Below the pieces are notes generated by a model, which saw only the letters and a list, made by a program, of their open reading frames with translations, was not told the origin of the DNA and searched no databases. Shown here one piece after another: positions 26,818 to 38,255 of a stretch of DNA of 64,000 nucleotides. Source of the DNA: Diplosphaera chodatii (taxonomy: Eukaryota > Chlorophyta > Trebouxiophyceae > Prasiolales > Stichococcaceae); contig JAALGY010000039.1 of the NCBI GenBank assembly GCA_032358165.1, forward strand, positions 124,001 through 188,000, in the 5' to 3' direction. The position numbers and the translations under genes were made by a program. The number at the start of each line of letters is the position of its first letter. Position 1 is the stretch's first letter.

Positions 26818-27057
26818 CAGCCCGCAGCAACAGGTGCAGCAGGTCTCGAGGCTGCTGTGCAGAGCCGCTGTGTCAGCAACAGGTCAGCGTCAGCACTGGC
26901 GCTTGCAGCGTTTTCAGTCGGAGTGCAGAGCTGCGTCCCCCGCTTGAGGGGCGCCGGTACCCGGAGCAGGCAGCTGCTAACCGGTCTCGCGGTGCACGCC
27001 ACCGGTTGCGGTGGTGACCAGCGGCAGCCCGCCAAACGAAGCAGCAGCAGCGTCGGT

Positions 27058-30000
27058 ATGACTGGGCAGCAGAGGAAGTCGTCCCTCGGCAGCGGCGGCG
27101 GCGGCAGCCCGCGCCGCGTCAACCTCATCTTCGAGGCGCTGCGCTCCGGCGGCAGCGACAGAGGCAGCGGAAGCGGTGGCGGCGGATCCGGCGGCGGCAG
27201 CAGCGGGGGCACCAGCGGCGGCAGCGCGGGGGTCCACGGGCTGAGGGGCGGCAGCGCCGCCGGCCCATCCGGCAGCAACCACCTCGCGGCCGCGAGCCCC
27301 CCTGCAGCGGCGCCAGGCGGCTCAGGATCTGGCAAGGGCAGCGGTACACGGGGCGCTGCCCTTGGCCCTGCACATAAGGCGGCGCTGGCAGCGATCGAGC
27401 GCAAGTTCTCGCGGCATGGCGATGCGGTGAGTGGGTTCCGAGCATGGCCTGCACCCCCCCACCTGTGCACATATGTACCCAGGAGGGCTCAGCGCTCCAG
27501 CCCTGGCACAGCACGCAGCTTCCTTTGCAGTGGCAGCCCCTGTCACGAAACAGACGGATGCTCGCATTCTGGTTCCTTGACCATGCTGTCCGTGGAAAGC
27601 AAGCTGCTTCATGCTGTTCGCCTGCCGACGGGCAAATGTATCAGACTAACCCTCATATGTGTCACACGCAGCACTGCTGTTGACAACTGCTCCTTGCAGT
27701 GACGTGTCGCAATTCTACTGCAGGTGCTGGATGAGTACGACAGGGTGTGCCGGCCAAGCGTGCTGGATGAGACACCCTGCAGCGTGGCGGAGCAGCGCCA
27801 GCACGCCAGCCTCAACCGCTACTTCAACGTGCTGCCCTTCGACTTCAACCGCATCAAGCTGCAGGCGCAGGTGGGTCATGTGTCGTGTAGCATGGTGAAC
27901 TACACATATGGCTGAGCAACATTGCACAGCATGCGCCAAGGCTGCAGCTTGAGATCTGTACCTGGGTGTCTGCCACATTCTTGCTCAGCCATCGATGCCA
28001 TCATCCAGACGTTCTGCCTGTTTTCACTTTAGCAGATGGTTAAATTTGCCTGCTTCCGAGTTTATGCAGCAGAGGATTGCATCAGTCGACAGGCCTCATG
28101 CACATTCCAGGCAGCACTGTCAATACTGTATTGCTGCCAGCAGGTTGGACCTGGCAATGGAGTGCTACTGCTTCTCATAGTTTTGCTGATGTACTGCTCA
28201 CTACACAGCAGGGCGCCGAGTCGGACTACATCAACGCCTCGCTGCTGCAGTCAAAGCCGGGCGAGGCGCCCCCTTGGACCTATGTCGCCACGCAGGCGCC
28301 GCTGCCGTCGACCGCCATGCACTTCTGGGCATGCGTGTGGCACCAGAACAGCGGCGTGGTGCGCTTCTGTAGCTGCAACCCAGAATGAGGGCTGCTTCCG
28401 TCTGTGCTTTAGCATCTTCGTACTCATGCAGAGGGGTTCTGTAAACCACACATTGCCCCGGTGCTCCTCTGCTGCTGAAGCTGTTGACTGCAGCAGTCCG
28501 TGTCGCCACAGCGGCATGATTGCCCATGTCCATATGAAGCAGCAGAGGGCACCTGCCGGCCTTTCTGTTGCATACATCAGATGGTGTCACAGTGTGCCGC
28601 TGCCCTGTCCATGTCTGGAGCTCAATGGTGTCCAGCAGGGGGCAGAAGCCCCACACCCTTGTTGTGCAGTGCAGAGCCACGGCAACGCTGGCTGTTTGCA
28701 CCACCATATGCCTGATGACTGTTTGCACCACCATATGCCTGATGACTGCAGGTGCTGATGCTGACGCGGGAGGTGGAGGCGGGCACCCGCAAGTGCCACG
28801 CCTACCTGCCACCTACCGTTGGCGACAGGATAACATGTGGTGGGTACCTGACACTCCCACAGAAGCAGGTTGTACTCAGAGTGTTTCCGCATGCCTTCAA
28901 GACTCAGTGCCATCCTCATAATGTTGTTGTACTTGCTGCATGCTGGTCGCAACACTTTCTTTCGACTAAACTGGTTGCAAGCCGGGGGTCTGTCAGAGAA
29001 TTCCCTGACGCTGATCAAGCCTTGGTGGCAGGGGACTACACCGTCAGCATGGAGTCGAAGCGCGAGGTGGACGAGGACATCACGCACCGGGTGCTGGCGC
29101 TGGCCAGGGGGCAGAGCGAAACCCGCCGCATCGACCACTTCCAGTACCACGCGTGGCCGGACCACGGGGTGCCGCGCACCACGCGCCCCCTGCGGGCCCT
29201 GGCCCGCCTGCTGGTGCGGCTCGCTGGCCTGGGTGTTAGCGTGTCGCCATTTGCCACCGTGATCTGCGGCTGCCAGTCGGGACTCGAGCTCGCAGCGAGG
29301 AGCTGGTGATGGCTGTATGACCTGGGGCATGGCATCGGGTCCGATGCCTCGGGTCATCGTGGCTGAATCGCGTCTCGCTGGCCTGTTTCCCAGCTGCACT
29401 GCCCTGCTGTAGGGGAAGCTGAGCAGGCTGCCCAGCAGTCTGAGCACTGCAACCTGTCTTGCACCTGACACTGTTGCACAGAGAGTTCACTTCTGGGCGA
29501 CACCCTTCTGCAGCGGCAGGCTTTAGACATTCGCCTGGGGTGTTTTCTCCTGCTGTGGAGGCACTAATACAGCGGTGCATGTCTGCAGGAGGACAGCGGG
29601 TCGCACAGCGGCGGCCCCGCCGTGGTGCACTGCTCCGCCGGCATTGGCCGAACAGGTGATTCGGCTGCTCAAGTCGTTGCCTGGGTCATGCAGGGTACCC
29701 TGTGCACTCGCTTGGTATGCACTGAGCGAAGTCTCCACTGCTGGGGCCACTGCAAGTGCAGCTGTCGTCTCTGAACCCGCCCCAGATGGATTGCACGTAC
29801 ACGACCTCATCACGCGGCAGCATGGCCACTGCTGGATCTGCATCACGCCAGTCGTGAACATGGTGACTGGAAGTGAGAGCGCCTGTTGGACTGCCGCCCC
29901 CGCTGCCGTGCAGGGACCTTCTGCACGCTGGATATTGCGCTGCGGCGGCTGCGGGCGCTGGACCCCAAGGACACCGCGACCGCCGAGGAGGCAGTGAAGG

Positions 30001-31742
30001 TGCCGACACTTAGCAGCACCTGCTCATAGCTGTCAGCCGAGTGCGTTCGAATGAATTCAGTAGGCAACCTGCTCTGTCAAGACCGTGATGGGCTACTCAC
30101 CTAGACTCCCCAGGCACCTTTATGCCGGGGTGTCCTCCGTGATGTGGTCTTCACCGTGTTGACTTGAAGCTCAGTCCTCACTGGCATTGTTGTCTGCAAC
30201 ATGGCAGCTGTCTGCCTGCACTGCAACCTGTGCTGTGGTGGCTTCCTCTGTGTTCACTCAACAGGGCGCCACACAGGGATCCACAACAGCCCAGCCATTA
30301 GCCTGCTGCCTTATATCTCAGATCGTGCTCTTTTGGATGGCACATGTAGTGTTGGGAACCCAGCAGATTGCAGCTGGTTGGCAGATTTAGACTACGTCGA
30401 ATGTGCTGTCACCCTGATCACCACTTGCACTGAAGTCAGTACACTCCTGTGCCTCACTGCAGCTCAAGCGCATCGTGAGCCGGCTGCGCAAGCAGCGCGC
30501 GGGCATGGTGCAGACGCCGGACCAGTACATGTTCTGCTACCAGGCGCTGAAGGTGCGCCTGCTGCCCTGCACACAGCCCAGCCCAGCCCCGCATGCTCTG
30601 CCTCAGCAGCCAGCAAGTAGTTAGCCAGCAGTCAGCAGCATGTTGCTCGTATCGCCTACGTGCTTTCCGTGACATAGCTGGTGAGGTTGACCAGGCCGGG
30701 CATTGGCAGAGGTGTTACTGTTGTTGGTTAGTCAACAAACCACCATCCAAGAAGGGTCTGGCCCTCAGCTTTTGCTTCTGGGTGGGGCAGGAGGAGCTGG
30801 AGGATGTGCTGGCGGGGCGGGATGCCGCCGGCGGCGTCGGCTCCCCCCTGCCTGGCGCGTCCCACCCTGGGGTGAAAGACCCTGGCGAGGCAGCAGCACC
30901 GGCGCCGTCGCCGCAGCAGCAGCAGCAGCAGCAGCAGCAGGGGCAGGGCCCGCCGCAAGAGGGCTCATACAAGAGCTCCAGCGCGCTGCCGGTGCCGCTG
31001 GGGGCCCGCCAGGTGGGTTGCAGTTCCCAGCATCGCACCCGAGAGCGGTCCATAACATCGCCACTCGGTTGTGGGAACAGCCGCACAGCCTGCACTCGGC
31101 CATACGAGCAGCAAGGTGCACTGAAAGCCATCAGACCTTCAGTTTATGCTCCCGTGGCAACTGTGCCACGGCACACATGCTCACCGCCTGCCAGAGTATG
31201 TCTGCTACAGGGCAGCGGGGGCCGGGCAATCGGCGACCCGCACTCTGCGGACGAGGCGGACCACCACCCCCGCTCCGGCAGCCCCGGCAGCAGCCTCAGC
31301 GGGCAGTCGCCGCCGCGCAGCCCCACAAGTGGGCGCCAATTTTCTCTGATGCCGCATGGCCATCGTTGCAGTCTACAGAACCAGACCCACAATTCTGAGG
31401 GTGCCACAGTTTGTTCCCATTGACTGCCGGCAGTGTCCTGCATGTTGTGCCCCCAGCGTATGTGCCGGTGCCTCCCTGTAGGAGGCCAGCAGGCAGCCGA
31501 ACCTCTGACGCTTGCTGTCCTCCTAGCTGGCTGCACCTGCACTCCATCTCAGGCATTGGCATCACCGTCAAGTACCCATCTGCCCACCAGAGCTCACGAG
31601 TGTATGTGCAACCACTGCAGACGCGGTGCTGCGGCGGCGGCCCAGCGGCGCGGGGGGCTGGGCGGGCCTCATGGGCGGCGCCTCCACCGCCAGCGACCCC
31701 TGGGCCGCGCTGAACCGCGCCGACGGCGGCGACGAGGGCTAG
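27058..31742 (+). CDS. Class I protein tyrosine phosphatase (PTP1-like), 11 exons
   Basis: Predicted exons: 27058-27426, 27724-27870, 28212-28358, 28752-28839, 29032-29234, 29589-29655, 29914-29999, 30463-30552, 30791-31012, 31211-31328, 31621-31742, giving about 552 residues. All phases agree. The ATG at 27058 is the first in this frame. Residues 1-110 are a Gly/Ser-rich low-complexity leader. The catalytic domain shows NRYFNVLPFDFNRIKL, DYINASLLQ, the WPD loop WPDHGVP (292-294), the signature HCSAGIGRTG with catalytic Cys333, and the Q-loop QTPDQYMFC (386-394). These are the tyrosine-specific, non-receptor hallmarks, so an active phosphotyrosine phosphatase is expected. The C-terminal 150 residues are low-complexity with nine consecutive Gln (CAG codons) and SPPRSP-type proline motifs. 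The gene starts only 240 bp after the ATG101 stop. The last three exon borders are the least certain. Confidence 0.88.
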
Positions 31743-33164
31743 GGACACTAGCGGCCCCCTGTGCGGGGATTCTCTCAGATCTCTTCTCTCAGCCCTGGCA
31801 GCGCCGCTCTGGGGCCGCGAGACATCACGCCGCTGCATGGGCGGCGCTCAGTAACTAGCGGCGGCGCCGGGCGCCAGGGCCAGCACAGCACCGCTTGCGC
31901 CGGCATCAGGCGCTGCCGCTGTGCGGGCGCAGTTGCAACGCCGTTGCCCGTGCGGCACTCAGTCAGTCGCGGCAGCGGCTGAAGCGGACAGCAGGCCTAT
32001 CAGCATCAGGGCACCAGGTCTCTGGACTTGGTCGTCAGCCGCGCGCATGCAGGCACGCTCGTGAAAGGCAGGCAGCGTTATGCGGCCAGGGCATGCGCCT
32101 TTTTCCGGCTGTGCGCCACCTAATGCGCAGCAATGTTGACCTGTAGCAGCTGGTGCTATTGGCAGCGCATGGCTGCAGCATGTGCCTCAGCAAACGCTTT
32201 GTGGCTGAGCAGCGACCAGCCGGCGCAACGCTCGCCTGTTGCACGGGTGTTCAGGTGCCCCGTACCACAGCGCGCAATGCTGCAGCAGAACCAACATGCT
32301 AGGCGACAGCAGCAGGTGGCGGGCACTGGCGACCCACAGCAAATGCATTCAGCTCAGCTGGTGCTTTAGCACCCTGGATCAGTGGTCAGCTCCACAGGCA
32401 ATTGCACACGATCTGCCATACTTCTCACGCTCAGTCAGGTTCTGGTTTGAGGCAGTGTGCTGCGTGCACAGCGTCCTGCTTAATGTAAGATGCTGTCAAA
32501 AAATGTGCATCTGGGTGGATATATAGATAGTCAGCGGTTGATGGGCCGAGTGTGGTGCCGCCTTGTTGCTTTGCCCTTGATCGTCTTGTTCTATGCTTGT
32601 CTTCATTTGCAGGCACATCTCTGCAATGGCTTTTCATGCCAGCAGCTCGCAAAGCAAGCCATCAAGCTGACGACATGTCATGTCAGCGCACCACACATGC
32701 ATATTACACACAAAACACATGGTTTCAACCATAGTCGACCCTACACGCGGCACATGCTATCCACATTCACTACAACCGTCACATGGCAGCCTCTCAAAGT
32801 GCGCCCTTGCTGGCGCAGTGATGGGGCCACATGGGGCCACATCTGTGCACGCCGGGGCACTACTACCACAGAGACTTCAGCCACTGCAACAGTGGCGCGT
32901 ACAGGTTCTGGGCCGCAGATGCAAACTTCTGCCATGCGGACGTCGTGGGCGCACCTCCACCCCTGTTCCACACGGCATGTCACGACTCAGATGAAGCCGC
33001 AACGACCGCACTTGCCTGCTGCTTGTCGCATGTCACGTATGCGGCAGCGCTCTACGTTTTGCACACAGCAGCAGGGCGCCGGCTGCCAGGGCACACAATG
33101 CATCATGCCCTGCCATCACCTTTTCTCGGTTGCCAGACGAAGCCATAGCGCACGACATGCCATG
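31743..33164. other. Intergenic, no recognised gene
   Basis: No ORF here carries a motif I recognise. A plus-strand stretch around 32820-33140 encodes a Cys/His-containing peptide (HYYHRDFSHCNSGAYRFW) with no family I can name and no clear exon borders. Short direct repeats (GGGGCCACAT twice near 32824) are present. Confidence 0.5.
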
Positions 33165-33292
33165 CAGGTGTTTTTGCGGCCGCTTGGCTTCCTGGTGCTT
33201 GTGGGAAAGCACCTCGCCGGCAAAACAACACCACACTTGTCGCAGCACTTCGCTTGAGTCAGCGCGTCGTTGCTGGCGTCCAGCCTGCACAG
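33165..33292 (-). pseudogene. Fragment of a zinc-ribbon gene (5' part of exon 3)
   Basis: The minus-strand translation RLDASNDALTQAKCCDKC...LPARCF...GRKNTCMACRA matches the start of exon 3 of the complete gene at 39486-40617 (RLDEGEHPPTDEP..CKKC...LPARWF...GRKTTCMACHA). An intact CAG splice acceptor precedes it. No exon 1 or 2 is found upstream and homology stops after the first ribbon, where the frame is lost. I read it as a decayed copy. Confidence 0.7.
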
Positions 33293-33844
33293 GCAGGATC
33301 CGCACGACCCTCCACACACACGCTGGCTGGCAAGAATCGCAGCAGGCAGACGTTCTGAGCAAGGGCCCGCAACTTGAAGCAGCTGCGCACGCGGCTGGGG
33401 TTTTGAGTGCCAAACATGCCCACCCGCTGTAAGCGCAGTTCACCGCTGTAGTGGCGCGACCCTGCCAGCAGAAGACACCTGGTACTCTGGTCACTGCCGA
33501 AGAGGACCGCCTGATGCAGATGGAGTCATGACCTCCTTCACTGCAATGCAGTCACCTTTGCAGCACGGCGCTGCCGTGTGCTCCAGTGATTTAGGTCAGG
33601 CGCAGCATGCGGCGGGGTGCGCGCGTGCTGCGACCTGTGCGGGAGTGCAGGCGATGCCGGCTGCGATCTGGCACAGCCAGCGCGGCTGGACGCCGCTGCG
33701 TGCGAGTGGCTCAACATGCTGTGGGGCGAAATGTGTGCTACGCTGGTCGATGCGGTACAGGCAGCTGCGGCCAACGCCCTGCCTATGATTAGATCACCCC
33801 CACCAGCAGGCGTGATACCCGAAGCGCGCAATGCCACCACAGGC
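33293..33844. other. Intergenic, no recognised gene
   Basis: Several short open frames are present, for example plus strand 33617-33865 (WLNMLWGEMCATLVDAVQAA). They have no recognisable domain and no splice context that links them to a neighbour. Confidence 0.4.
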
Positions 33845-34105
33845 AGAGTAAAGAGTAAAGAGTAAAGAGTGAGGACCCCCGAAGGGGTGGACGGCGACTC
33901 ATTGAGTGCCCATTAGATCCCAAGGTAACCGGTTCTCAATTGCTCTATTGCATCTCCCCAGGGGATTACCCTGGTACCCAACGAGGGAGAGAAATCCTCG
34001 TGCAGCCGACCCGGATTGAACCGGGACCTCAAGGATGCCGTGACGGCAGGGCCCCGAGCTCAAGCCCACTAGTGGGTAGCTAGTGGGGGGCACATGTACA
34101 CCGCT
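33845..34105 (-). mobile_element. tRNA-derived SINE-like element with heptamer tail
   Basis: On the minus strand a polymerase III B-box-like GGTTCAATCC (34022-34013) follows an anticodon-arm-like TGCCGTCACGGCA, resembling a tRNA-Asp body. About 140 bp of unrelated sequence then ends in a simple tail, three and a half copies of AGAGTAA on the plus strand (33845-33870). Head-to-tail order and tail match a SINE. The T-loop has six rather than seven bases and there is no pairing acceptor stem, so it is not a functional tRNA gene. tRNA-derived SINEs are known in Chlamydomonas. The head border near 34105 is approximate and I found no clear target-site duplication. Confidence 0.6.
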
Positions 34106-34136
34106 CCTGATTCGCCTGCAAGGCTGATCCGCTGGA

Positions 34137-34196
34137 GGCTGCTGGAAGGAGCCCAAGCGTCGGACGCCCCGAAGTAGGTGCAGCCTAGGTACTTCG
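34137..34196 (+). promoter_or_regulatory. Conserved upstream element, BTB copy A
   Basis: GGCTGCTGGAAGGAGCCC then CGTCGGACGCC, aligned with the elements before BTB copies B, C and D. It is followed by an inverted repeat CGAAGTA...TACTTCG around the shared loop GGTGCAGC. The element ends 235 bp before the BTB-A ATG. Confidence 0.65.
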
Positions 34197-34431
34197 CCCC
34201 ATGTTGCAAGCTGCTGACGCTTCAAGCGTTTCCTTGCATATATCTGCACCTGGGATGCTGCGCACGATGTACCTGGACAAGTTTCCTTCAATTCAGCACC
34301 GCAGGCACCTTCACTCTGCGCTGAGCGAACAACAGTGCCCCAGGCCAGCATACATGTAGCACCATAAGCGACCGCTGAAGCATGCTGCGTCGCATCTGAG
34401 GCACTGCCGTTGACACCGTCTTGCCCGCAGC

Positions 34432-35531
34432 ATGACGCCAGCTGCAGCCGAAGCGGCAGCAGCGGACTTCGGGGGTGTGGTGGCGGAGCGCCTGGCTGCC
34501 ATGTTGCCCTGGGCCGACTGCACCCTGCGCAGCAGCGATGGCAAGGAGTTTCGCGTGCACACGGTCAAACTGGTTGAGCAGTCCTCGGTGCTCAGGTCTG
34601 TGGTTCACCTGCTGCAATGCCGGCAGTCACACCCAGCAGAGAATGCACAACAACGTGTCACCAAAATGTGTTCGCATGCGTGCGCGGACGAAGCTGCATC
34701 CGATCATCGACCGACTGGTTATGTAGTGGCCTGCTGACATGTGCACAGGTCGATGCTGTCAGAGATCCACACCGCCGAGCTGGACCTGGAGGAGAGTGGC
34801 GCAGATGTGCAGCTGCTGGTGGCGGGCATGTAAGATGCGACGCTGCCGCTGACGTGGGGCAGAGTGGGGCCGCTGCTGGAGCTGGCGCGAAAGTATGACG
34901 TGCGCGACATCCAGCGCAACTGCGAGCTGGCGCTACGGGCGACGCCGCTGAGTGCGGACAACCTGCCGCAGGTGCTGCGGCTGGCCATCGCATATGGCAT
35001 GGACGACCTGGCGGCGCAGTGCAAGGAGGCCGTGGCTGCTGGAGACATGTTCCGGCAGCTGAAACGGTGCGCTCTCGGTCTTGCTGCCATGCTGCTGCTC
35101 ATCTGTACCTGAGATAATGTACATTGCATGCCTGCCATCCCTGCCGCTCTGGCACATGGGTGTAGTATGCCATGCTGCACGGAGGTGCTTGACTGTCATG
35201 CTAGATATTGAAGTCGGCAGTGCGGAACTGACGAGTGTGCTTTGAATGCAGGCAGCATGGCGACGGCTGGTATCGCGACCTGCCGGCAGCGACATTTGCA
35301 GACATGCTGGATGGGCAGATTGTCGCGCTGGAAAGGCACAGGGACTGGTGCGCTGCGCAACACTTTCAGGGGGCTGCGCCTGTTTCAACGGAGACGAAGG
35401 CCATGAAGGGCGCAGCATGTGCACAGAACGCAGCTGCGACGTTCTGCTGCGCAGTCTTCGGTGTCATCATACTTGGCTCAATGACTGAGCAACAGGATCG
35501 TTATCGGCGGGGTTATTCATCATACTCATGA
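34432..35531 (+). pseudogene. BTB/POZ protein gene, copy A, interrupted by in-frame TAA
   Basis: Exons by homology: 34432-34595, 34749-35066, 35252-35531, the same three-exon layout and phases (2,2) as copies B-D. Exon 1 gives the BTB start WADCTLRSSDGKEFRVHTVK. Exon 2 holds the rest of BTB and a helical BACK-like part (LLELARKYDVRDIQRNCELA). Exon 3 starts HGDGWYRDLP and ends near a hydrophobic stretch (FCCAVFGVIILG). In exon 2 the conserved VAGMYDAT reads VAGM-stop-DAT (TAA at 34831-34833). The frame is otherwise open, so the loss is recent or the codon is bypassed. GTAAGA at the stop resembles a donor, but splicing there would remove conserved residues. A full product would be 253 residues. 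Confidence 0.75.
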
Positions 35532-36254
35532 GCATGAAACGTCACTGTGGGTCGCAGACTGTCAGCAGCTTAGTGCGCTTCAGCTTGCTTCCTTACCAAG
35601 CAAGGATCGGAAGACAAAGCACGCAGCGCACACAGTTGTGTTGATGCAGCGCAGCGCGAAATCTTGACAGTGATTCAGATGGCGTTTTAACGAGCTCGTC
35701 ATTATGTACATGTCACAAATGCTCATGATCTCTTTGGGTAGCCCCGCCTTTGAGCCGCTGCCCACACAGGCTCTAGTTAGAGACAGACGTACGCCGGGTG
35801 CACACGCCACCGCACCGCCGGCGACACCGCATTGGCGGTCAACTCCTGCACCAGCGCATTGCTGCAACAATGCGGCCTGTTCCAGCTTTCGCTGCTGTGC
35901 TGTGCAGTGCATCCTGCCTGCATGCTAGGCTGAATTCGTAACCATGAGTATGTACCATATGTACCCAAGGCTAGCTGCTGGAAGCAGGGAGCCCAAACGT
36001 CGGATGCCTCGAATGTTGGTGCACTCGAGGCACCGTGGTCGGTGTCTCGTGACGCAGCTTGCTGGCGGCTGCAGTGAGGTTCTGCAGTTTTTTACGCAGT
36101 GCACAACACCCAAGCGCCTCTGCATTGCGTCTGTCGATCACCATCGCGGTCGTTTGGATGTGTATGCAAGTTGACGCCTGAGCCAGTTTGCGGACTGCTT
36201 GAGAGCAGACCCACAGCTTGTAATAACATACTACGTTCACAACCGCGCAGCATC
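35532..36254. other. Intergenic between BTB copies A and B
   Basis: Contains the 3' flank of copy A and the promoter of copy B, including the conserved element at 35973-36034. No other gene is evident. Confidence 0.5.
35973..36034 (+). promoter_or_regulatory. Conserved upstream element, BTB copy B
   Basis: This is the clearest copy: GCTGCTGGAAGCAGGGAGCC then CAAACGTCGGATGCC. It is followed by an 8-bp inverted repeat TGCCTCGA...TCGAGGCA. It ends about 220 bp before the BTB-B ATG. Confidence 0.7.
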
Positions 36255-37572
36255 ATGTCGCCAGCCACTGGAAAGTCGGCGACAGCAGAACCTTGCGGCG
36301 TCGTGGCAGAGCGGTTGGCAGCCATGGCACCCTGGGCCGACTGCACCCTGCGCAGCAGCGACGGAATGGAGACACGTGTTCATATAGTCAAGCTGGCAGA
36401 GCAGTCATCGGTGCTAAGGTGGGTGTAGCACTTGCACCTAAACATGTGTGGGCAGGTCAAACTGTTGAATCGTGAGAAGTGCGCTGACATCAGAGTCTGC
36501 AATGGTTGCATGGTCCCCACGTGCCAATGGTTTGGCAATCAAGCGGATACTCTGCTGGCAGGCTGCCCATTTATGCTGCATCGGTATACACATACAGGTC
36601 GATGCTGTCGGACGTCCACACAGCCGAGGTGTCCTTGAGCGAACGCGGCAGCGACGTCCAGCTGCTGGTAGCTGGCATGTATGACGCAACGCTCTCGCTG
36701 ACATGGGACATGATCGGGCCACTGTTGGAGATGGCAAGGAAGTACGACGTCCGCGACATTCGGCGCAACTGCGAAGGAGCCCTGCGGGCGATGCCGGTGG
36801 TTACCAACAACGTACTGCGCATGTTGCGGCTGGCTGCCACCTACGGCCTTGATGACTTGGCGGTGAAGTGCCAGAAATTCATCGCTGTAGACGACAGGTT
36901 CCAGACGCTGAAGAGGTATGTCCGAGTGCTTTCAAAGCAGCTAGCTGCTGCTCGGTGTGCACATGCTGATATCAGTCCGCTTTTGGTGTACACCTTACCA
37001 TCTTTCAGCGTGCAGTTCCTGCCATATATGTACTAGCAGTGCACGGCGGTGATATGTCCTGTCGCATGAGCATGTTTGCTTGTTGATTTATTGCTCCATA
37101 TGTTGGGGCAAGCTGAGGCCAGCAGCAATGATTGTTCATGGAGATGGTGTGCGGTAAGTGCAGGCTGCATGGCGATGGCTGGTACCGTGACCTGCCAGCT
37201 ACACTGCTCGAAGCTATTCTGGATGGACAGATAGCTCAGTTGCGAAAGAGGAAAGATGCAGAGATTTCTGTGCTAAAGAAGCTGCTGCAGGAAGTCCCTC
37301 CAGTGCTAAAGCGTAAAGATGGACAGATGACTGCTTTGCAGAAGCAGAAGGATGCAGAGATAGCGGCGCTGCAGAAGCTGCATATTGCAGAGATTGCTGC
37401 GCTACAACAGCAGAAGGAGATGTGCATAGCGGAGCAGCAGCACCAGGGGCGTGTGCCTAGCAATGCAACAATTCTAGCTGAAAATAGGTTTACACTACTT
37501 GCAGCAGCAGCCATGTTATGTTTCTTTACTATTGTTGCAACAACTCTGGTGCATTACGCAGTAAGGCAGTGA
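36255..37572 (+). CDS. BTB/POZ protein, copy B, with coiled coil and C-terminal hydrophobic anchor
   Basis: Exons 36255-36418, 36598-36915 and 37164-37572 give 296 residues, phases 2 and 2. Residues about 25-125 are BTB (ADCTLRSSDG, then the exon junction SSVLRSMLSDVHTAE, ending LLVAGMYDATLSLTW). A helical segment with LLEMARKYDVRDI and LRLAATYGLDDLAVKC follows. Exon 3 starts LHGDGWYRDLPA and continues into a Lys/Glu/Gln heptad repeat (ALQKQKDAEIAALQK) longer than in the paralogues. It ends in a hydrophobic segment LLAAAAMLCFFTIVATTLV plus a few polar residues, as in a tail-anchored membrane protein. BTB proteins usually homodimerise and can present substrates to CUL3 ubiquitin ligases. That role here is inferred from the fold only. 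Confidence 0.8.
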
Positions 37573-38159
37573 CTCATCTGCTGGTCGTAAGTTTGGTTGA
37601 TTGGTGAGCAGTGGCAGCTTGATCCTTATCAGCAGGATGCTTGCTGGAGAACACAACCTGCAAGTTCGCCGGCAAGCCCTAGCTATTTGAGACGCTGATG
37701 TCATATGTATGAGGGCTTTAATATGCATTCTGACAAGCTACGCTTTGTGCCGCTAGTTTGCCGTCGCATCATCACATGGCTTAGCCGACTCCCCTACCTG
37801 CTGCAACTGCTATACATAGCTGCGGTGGCGGCAGCGCTACCCATGCGTGCCGTGCAATGCTGAAGCAAGGCAAGCCCTCCACCTTGACTCCCCTCCCTGC
37901 AGAGGCCGTGCAACATAAAACGACACGGGGGTCTCACAAATGGCCCTGGCTGTCGTCGGCGGGCTGCTGGAAGCGAGGCGTTGCAGGATGGAAAGGATCC
38001 TATCAATGTTCACACAGGCCCTGCAGTGCAGTCAGCTGAACATCGTTGCGGCGCCGTCATCAGCACGACAGCTGCTGAGGACATGTGCGCCCACTGGACT
38101 GCGACATTACATTAGGTGGCAGTGTCTCAGTTTTGCGCATTGGGATGTGGGGCCACGCC
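37573..38159. other. Intergenic, possible decayed upstream element
   Basis: No gene recognised. GGCTGCTGGAAGC at about 37967 matches the first part of the conserved upstream element, but the rest has diverged. Confidence 0.4.
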
Positions 38160-38255
38160 CTCCTCAGGAACCAGCGCGCTGGGAGGACAGGCAGCCAAAG
38201 GCCATGTCGGCCAGCAGCTCCAGCACCTGCAGCTGCCGCGCACACCGCCGACAGC
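38160..38255 (-). pseudogene. Remnant of F-box/LRR penultimate exon (first remnant)
   Basis: Minus-strand RQLQVLELLADMAFGCL matches CRQLQVLELPADMPVGCL of the complete gene at 48207-48300. Several bases are missing near its start and it runs into TGA where the donor should be. It is a decayed piece. Confidence 0.7.

Noticed and set aside
26652..27470. Long proline/leucine-rich minus-strand ORF opposite the phosphatase leader
   Set aside because: It is the antisense of the Gly/Ser-rich exon and the end of ATG101, which have clear homology on the plus strand.
34000..34080. tRNA-like sequence read as a functional tRNA gene
   Set aside because: The T-loop has six bases, the 3' acceptor strand has no matching 5' strand, and a repeat tail follows. 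A SINE head explains it better.
34831..34833. In-frame TAA taken as evidence of a variant nuclear code with TAA sense
   Set aside because: The complete frames elsewhere end normally, with TGA in ATG101, TAG in the phosphatase and TAA in zinc-ribbon copy A. One nonsense mutation is simpler.
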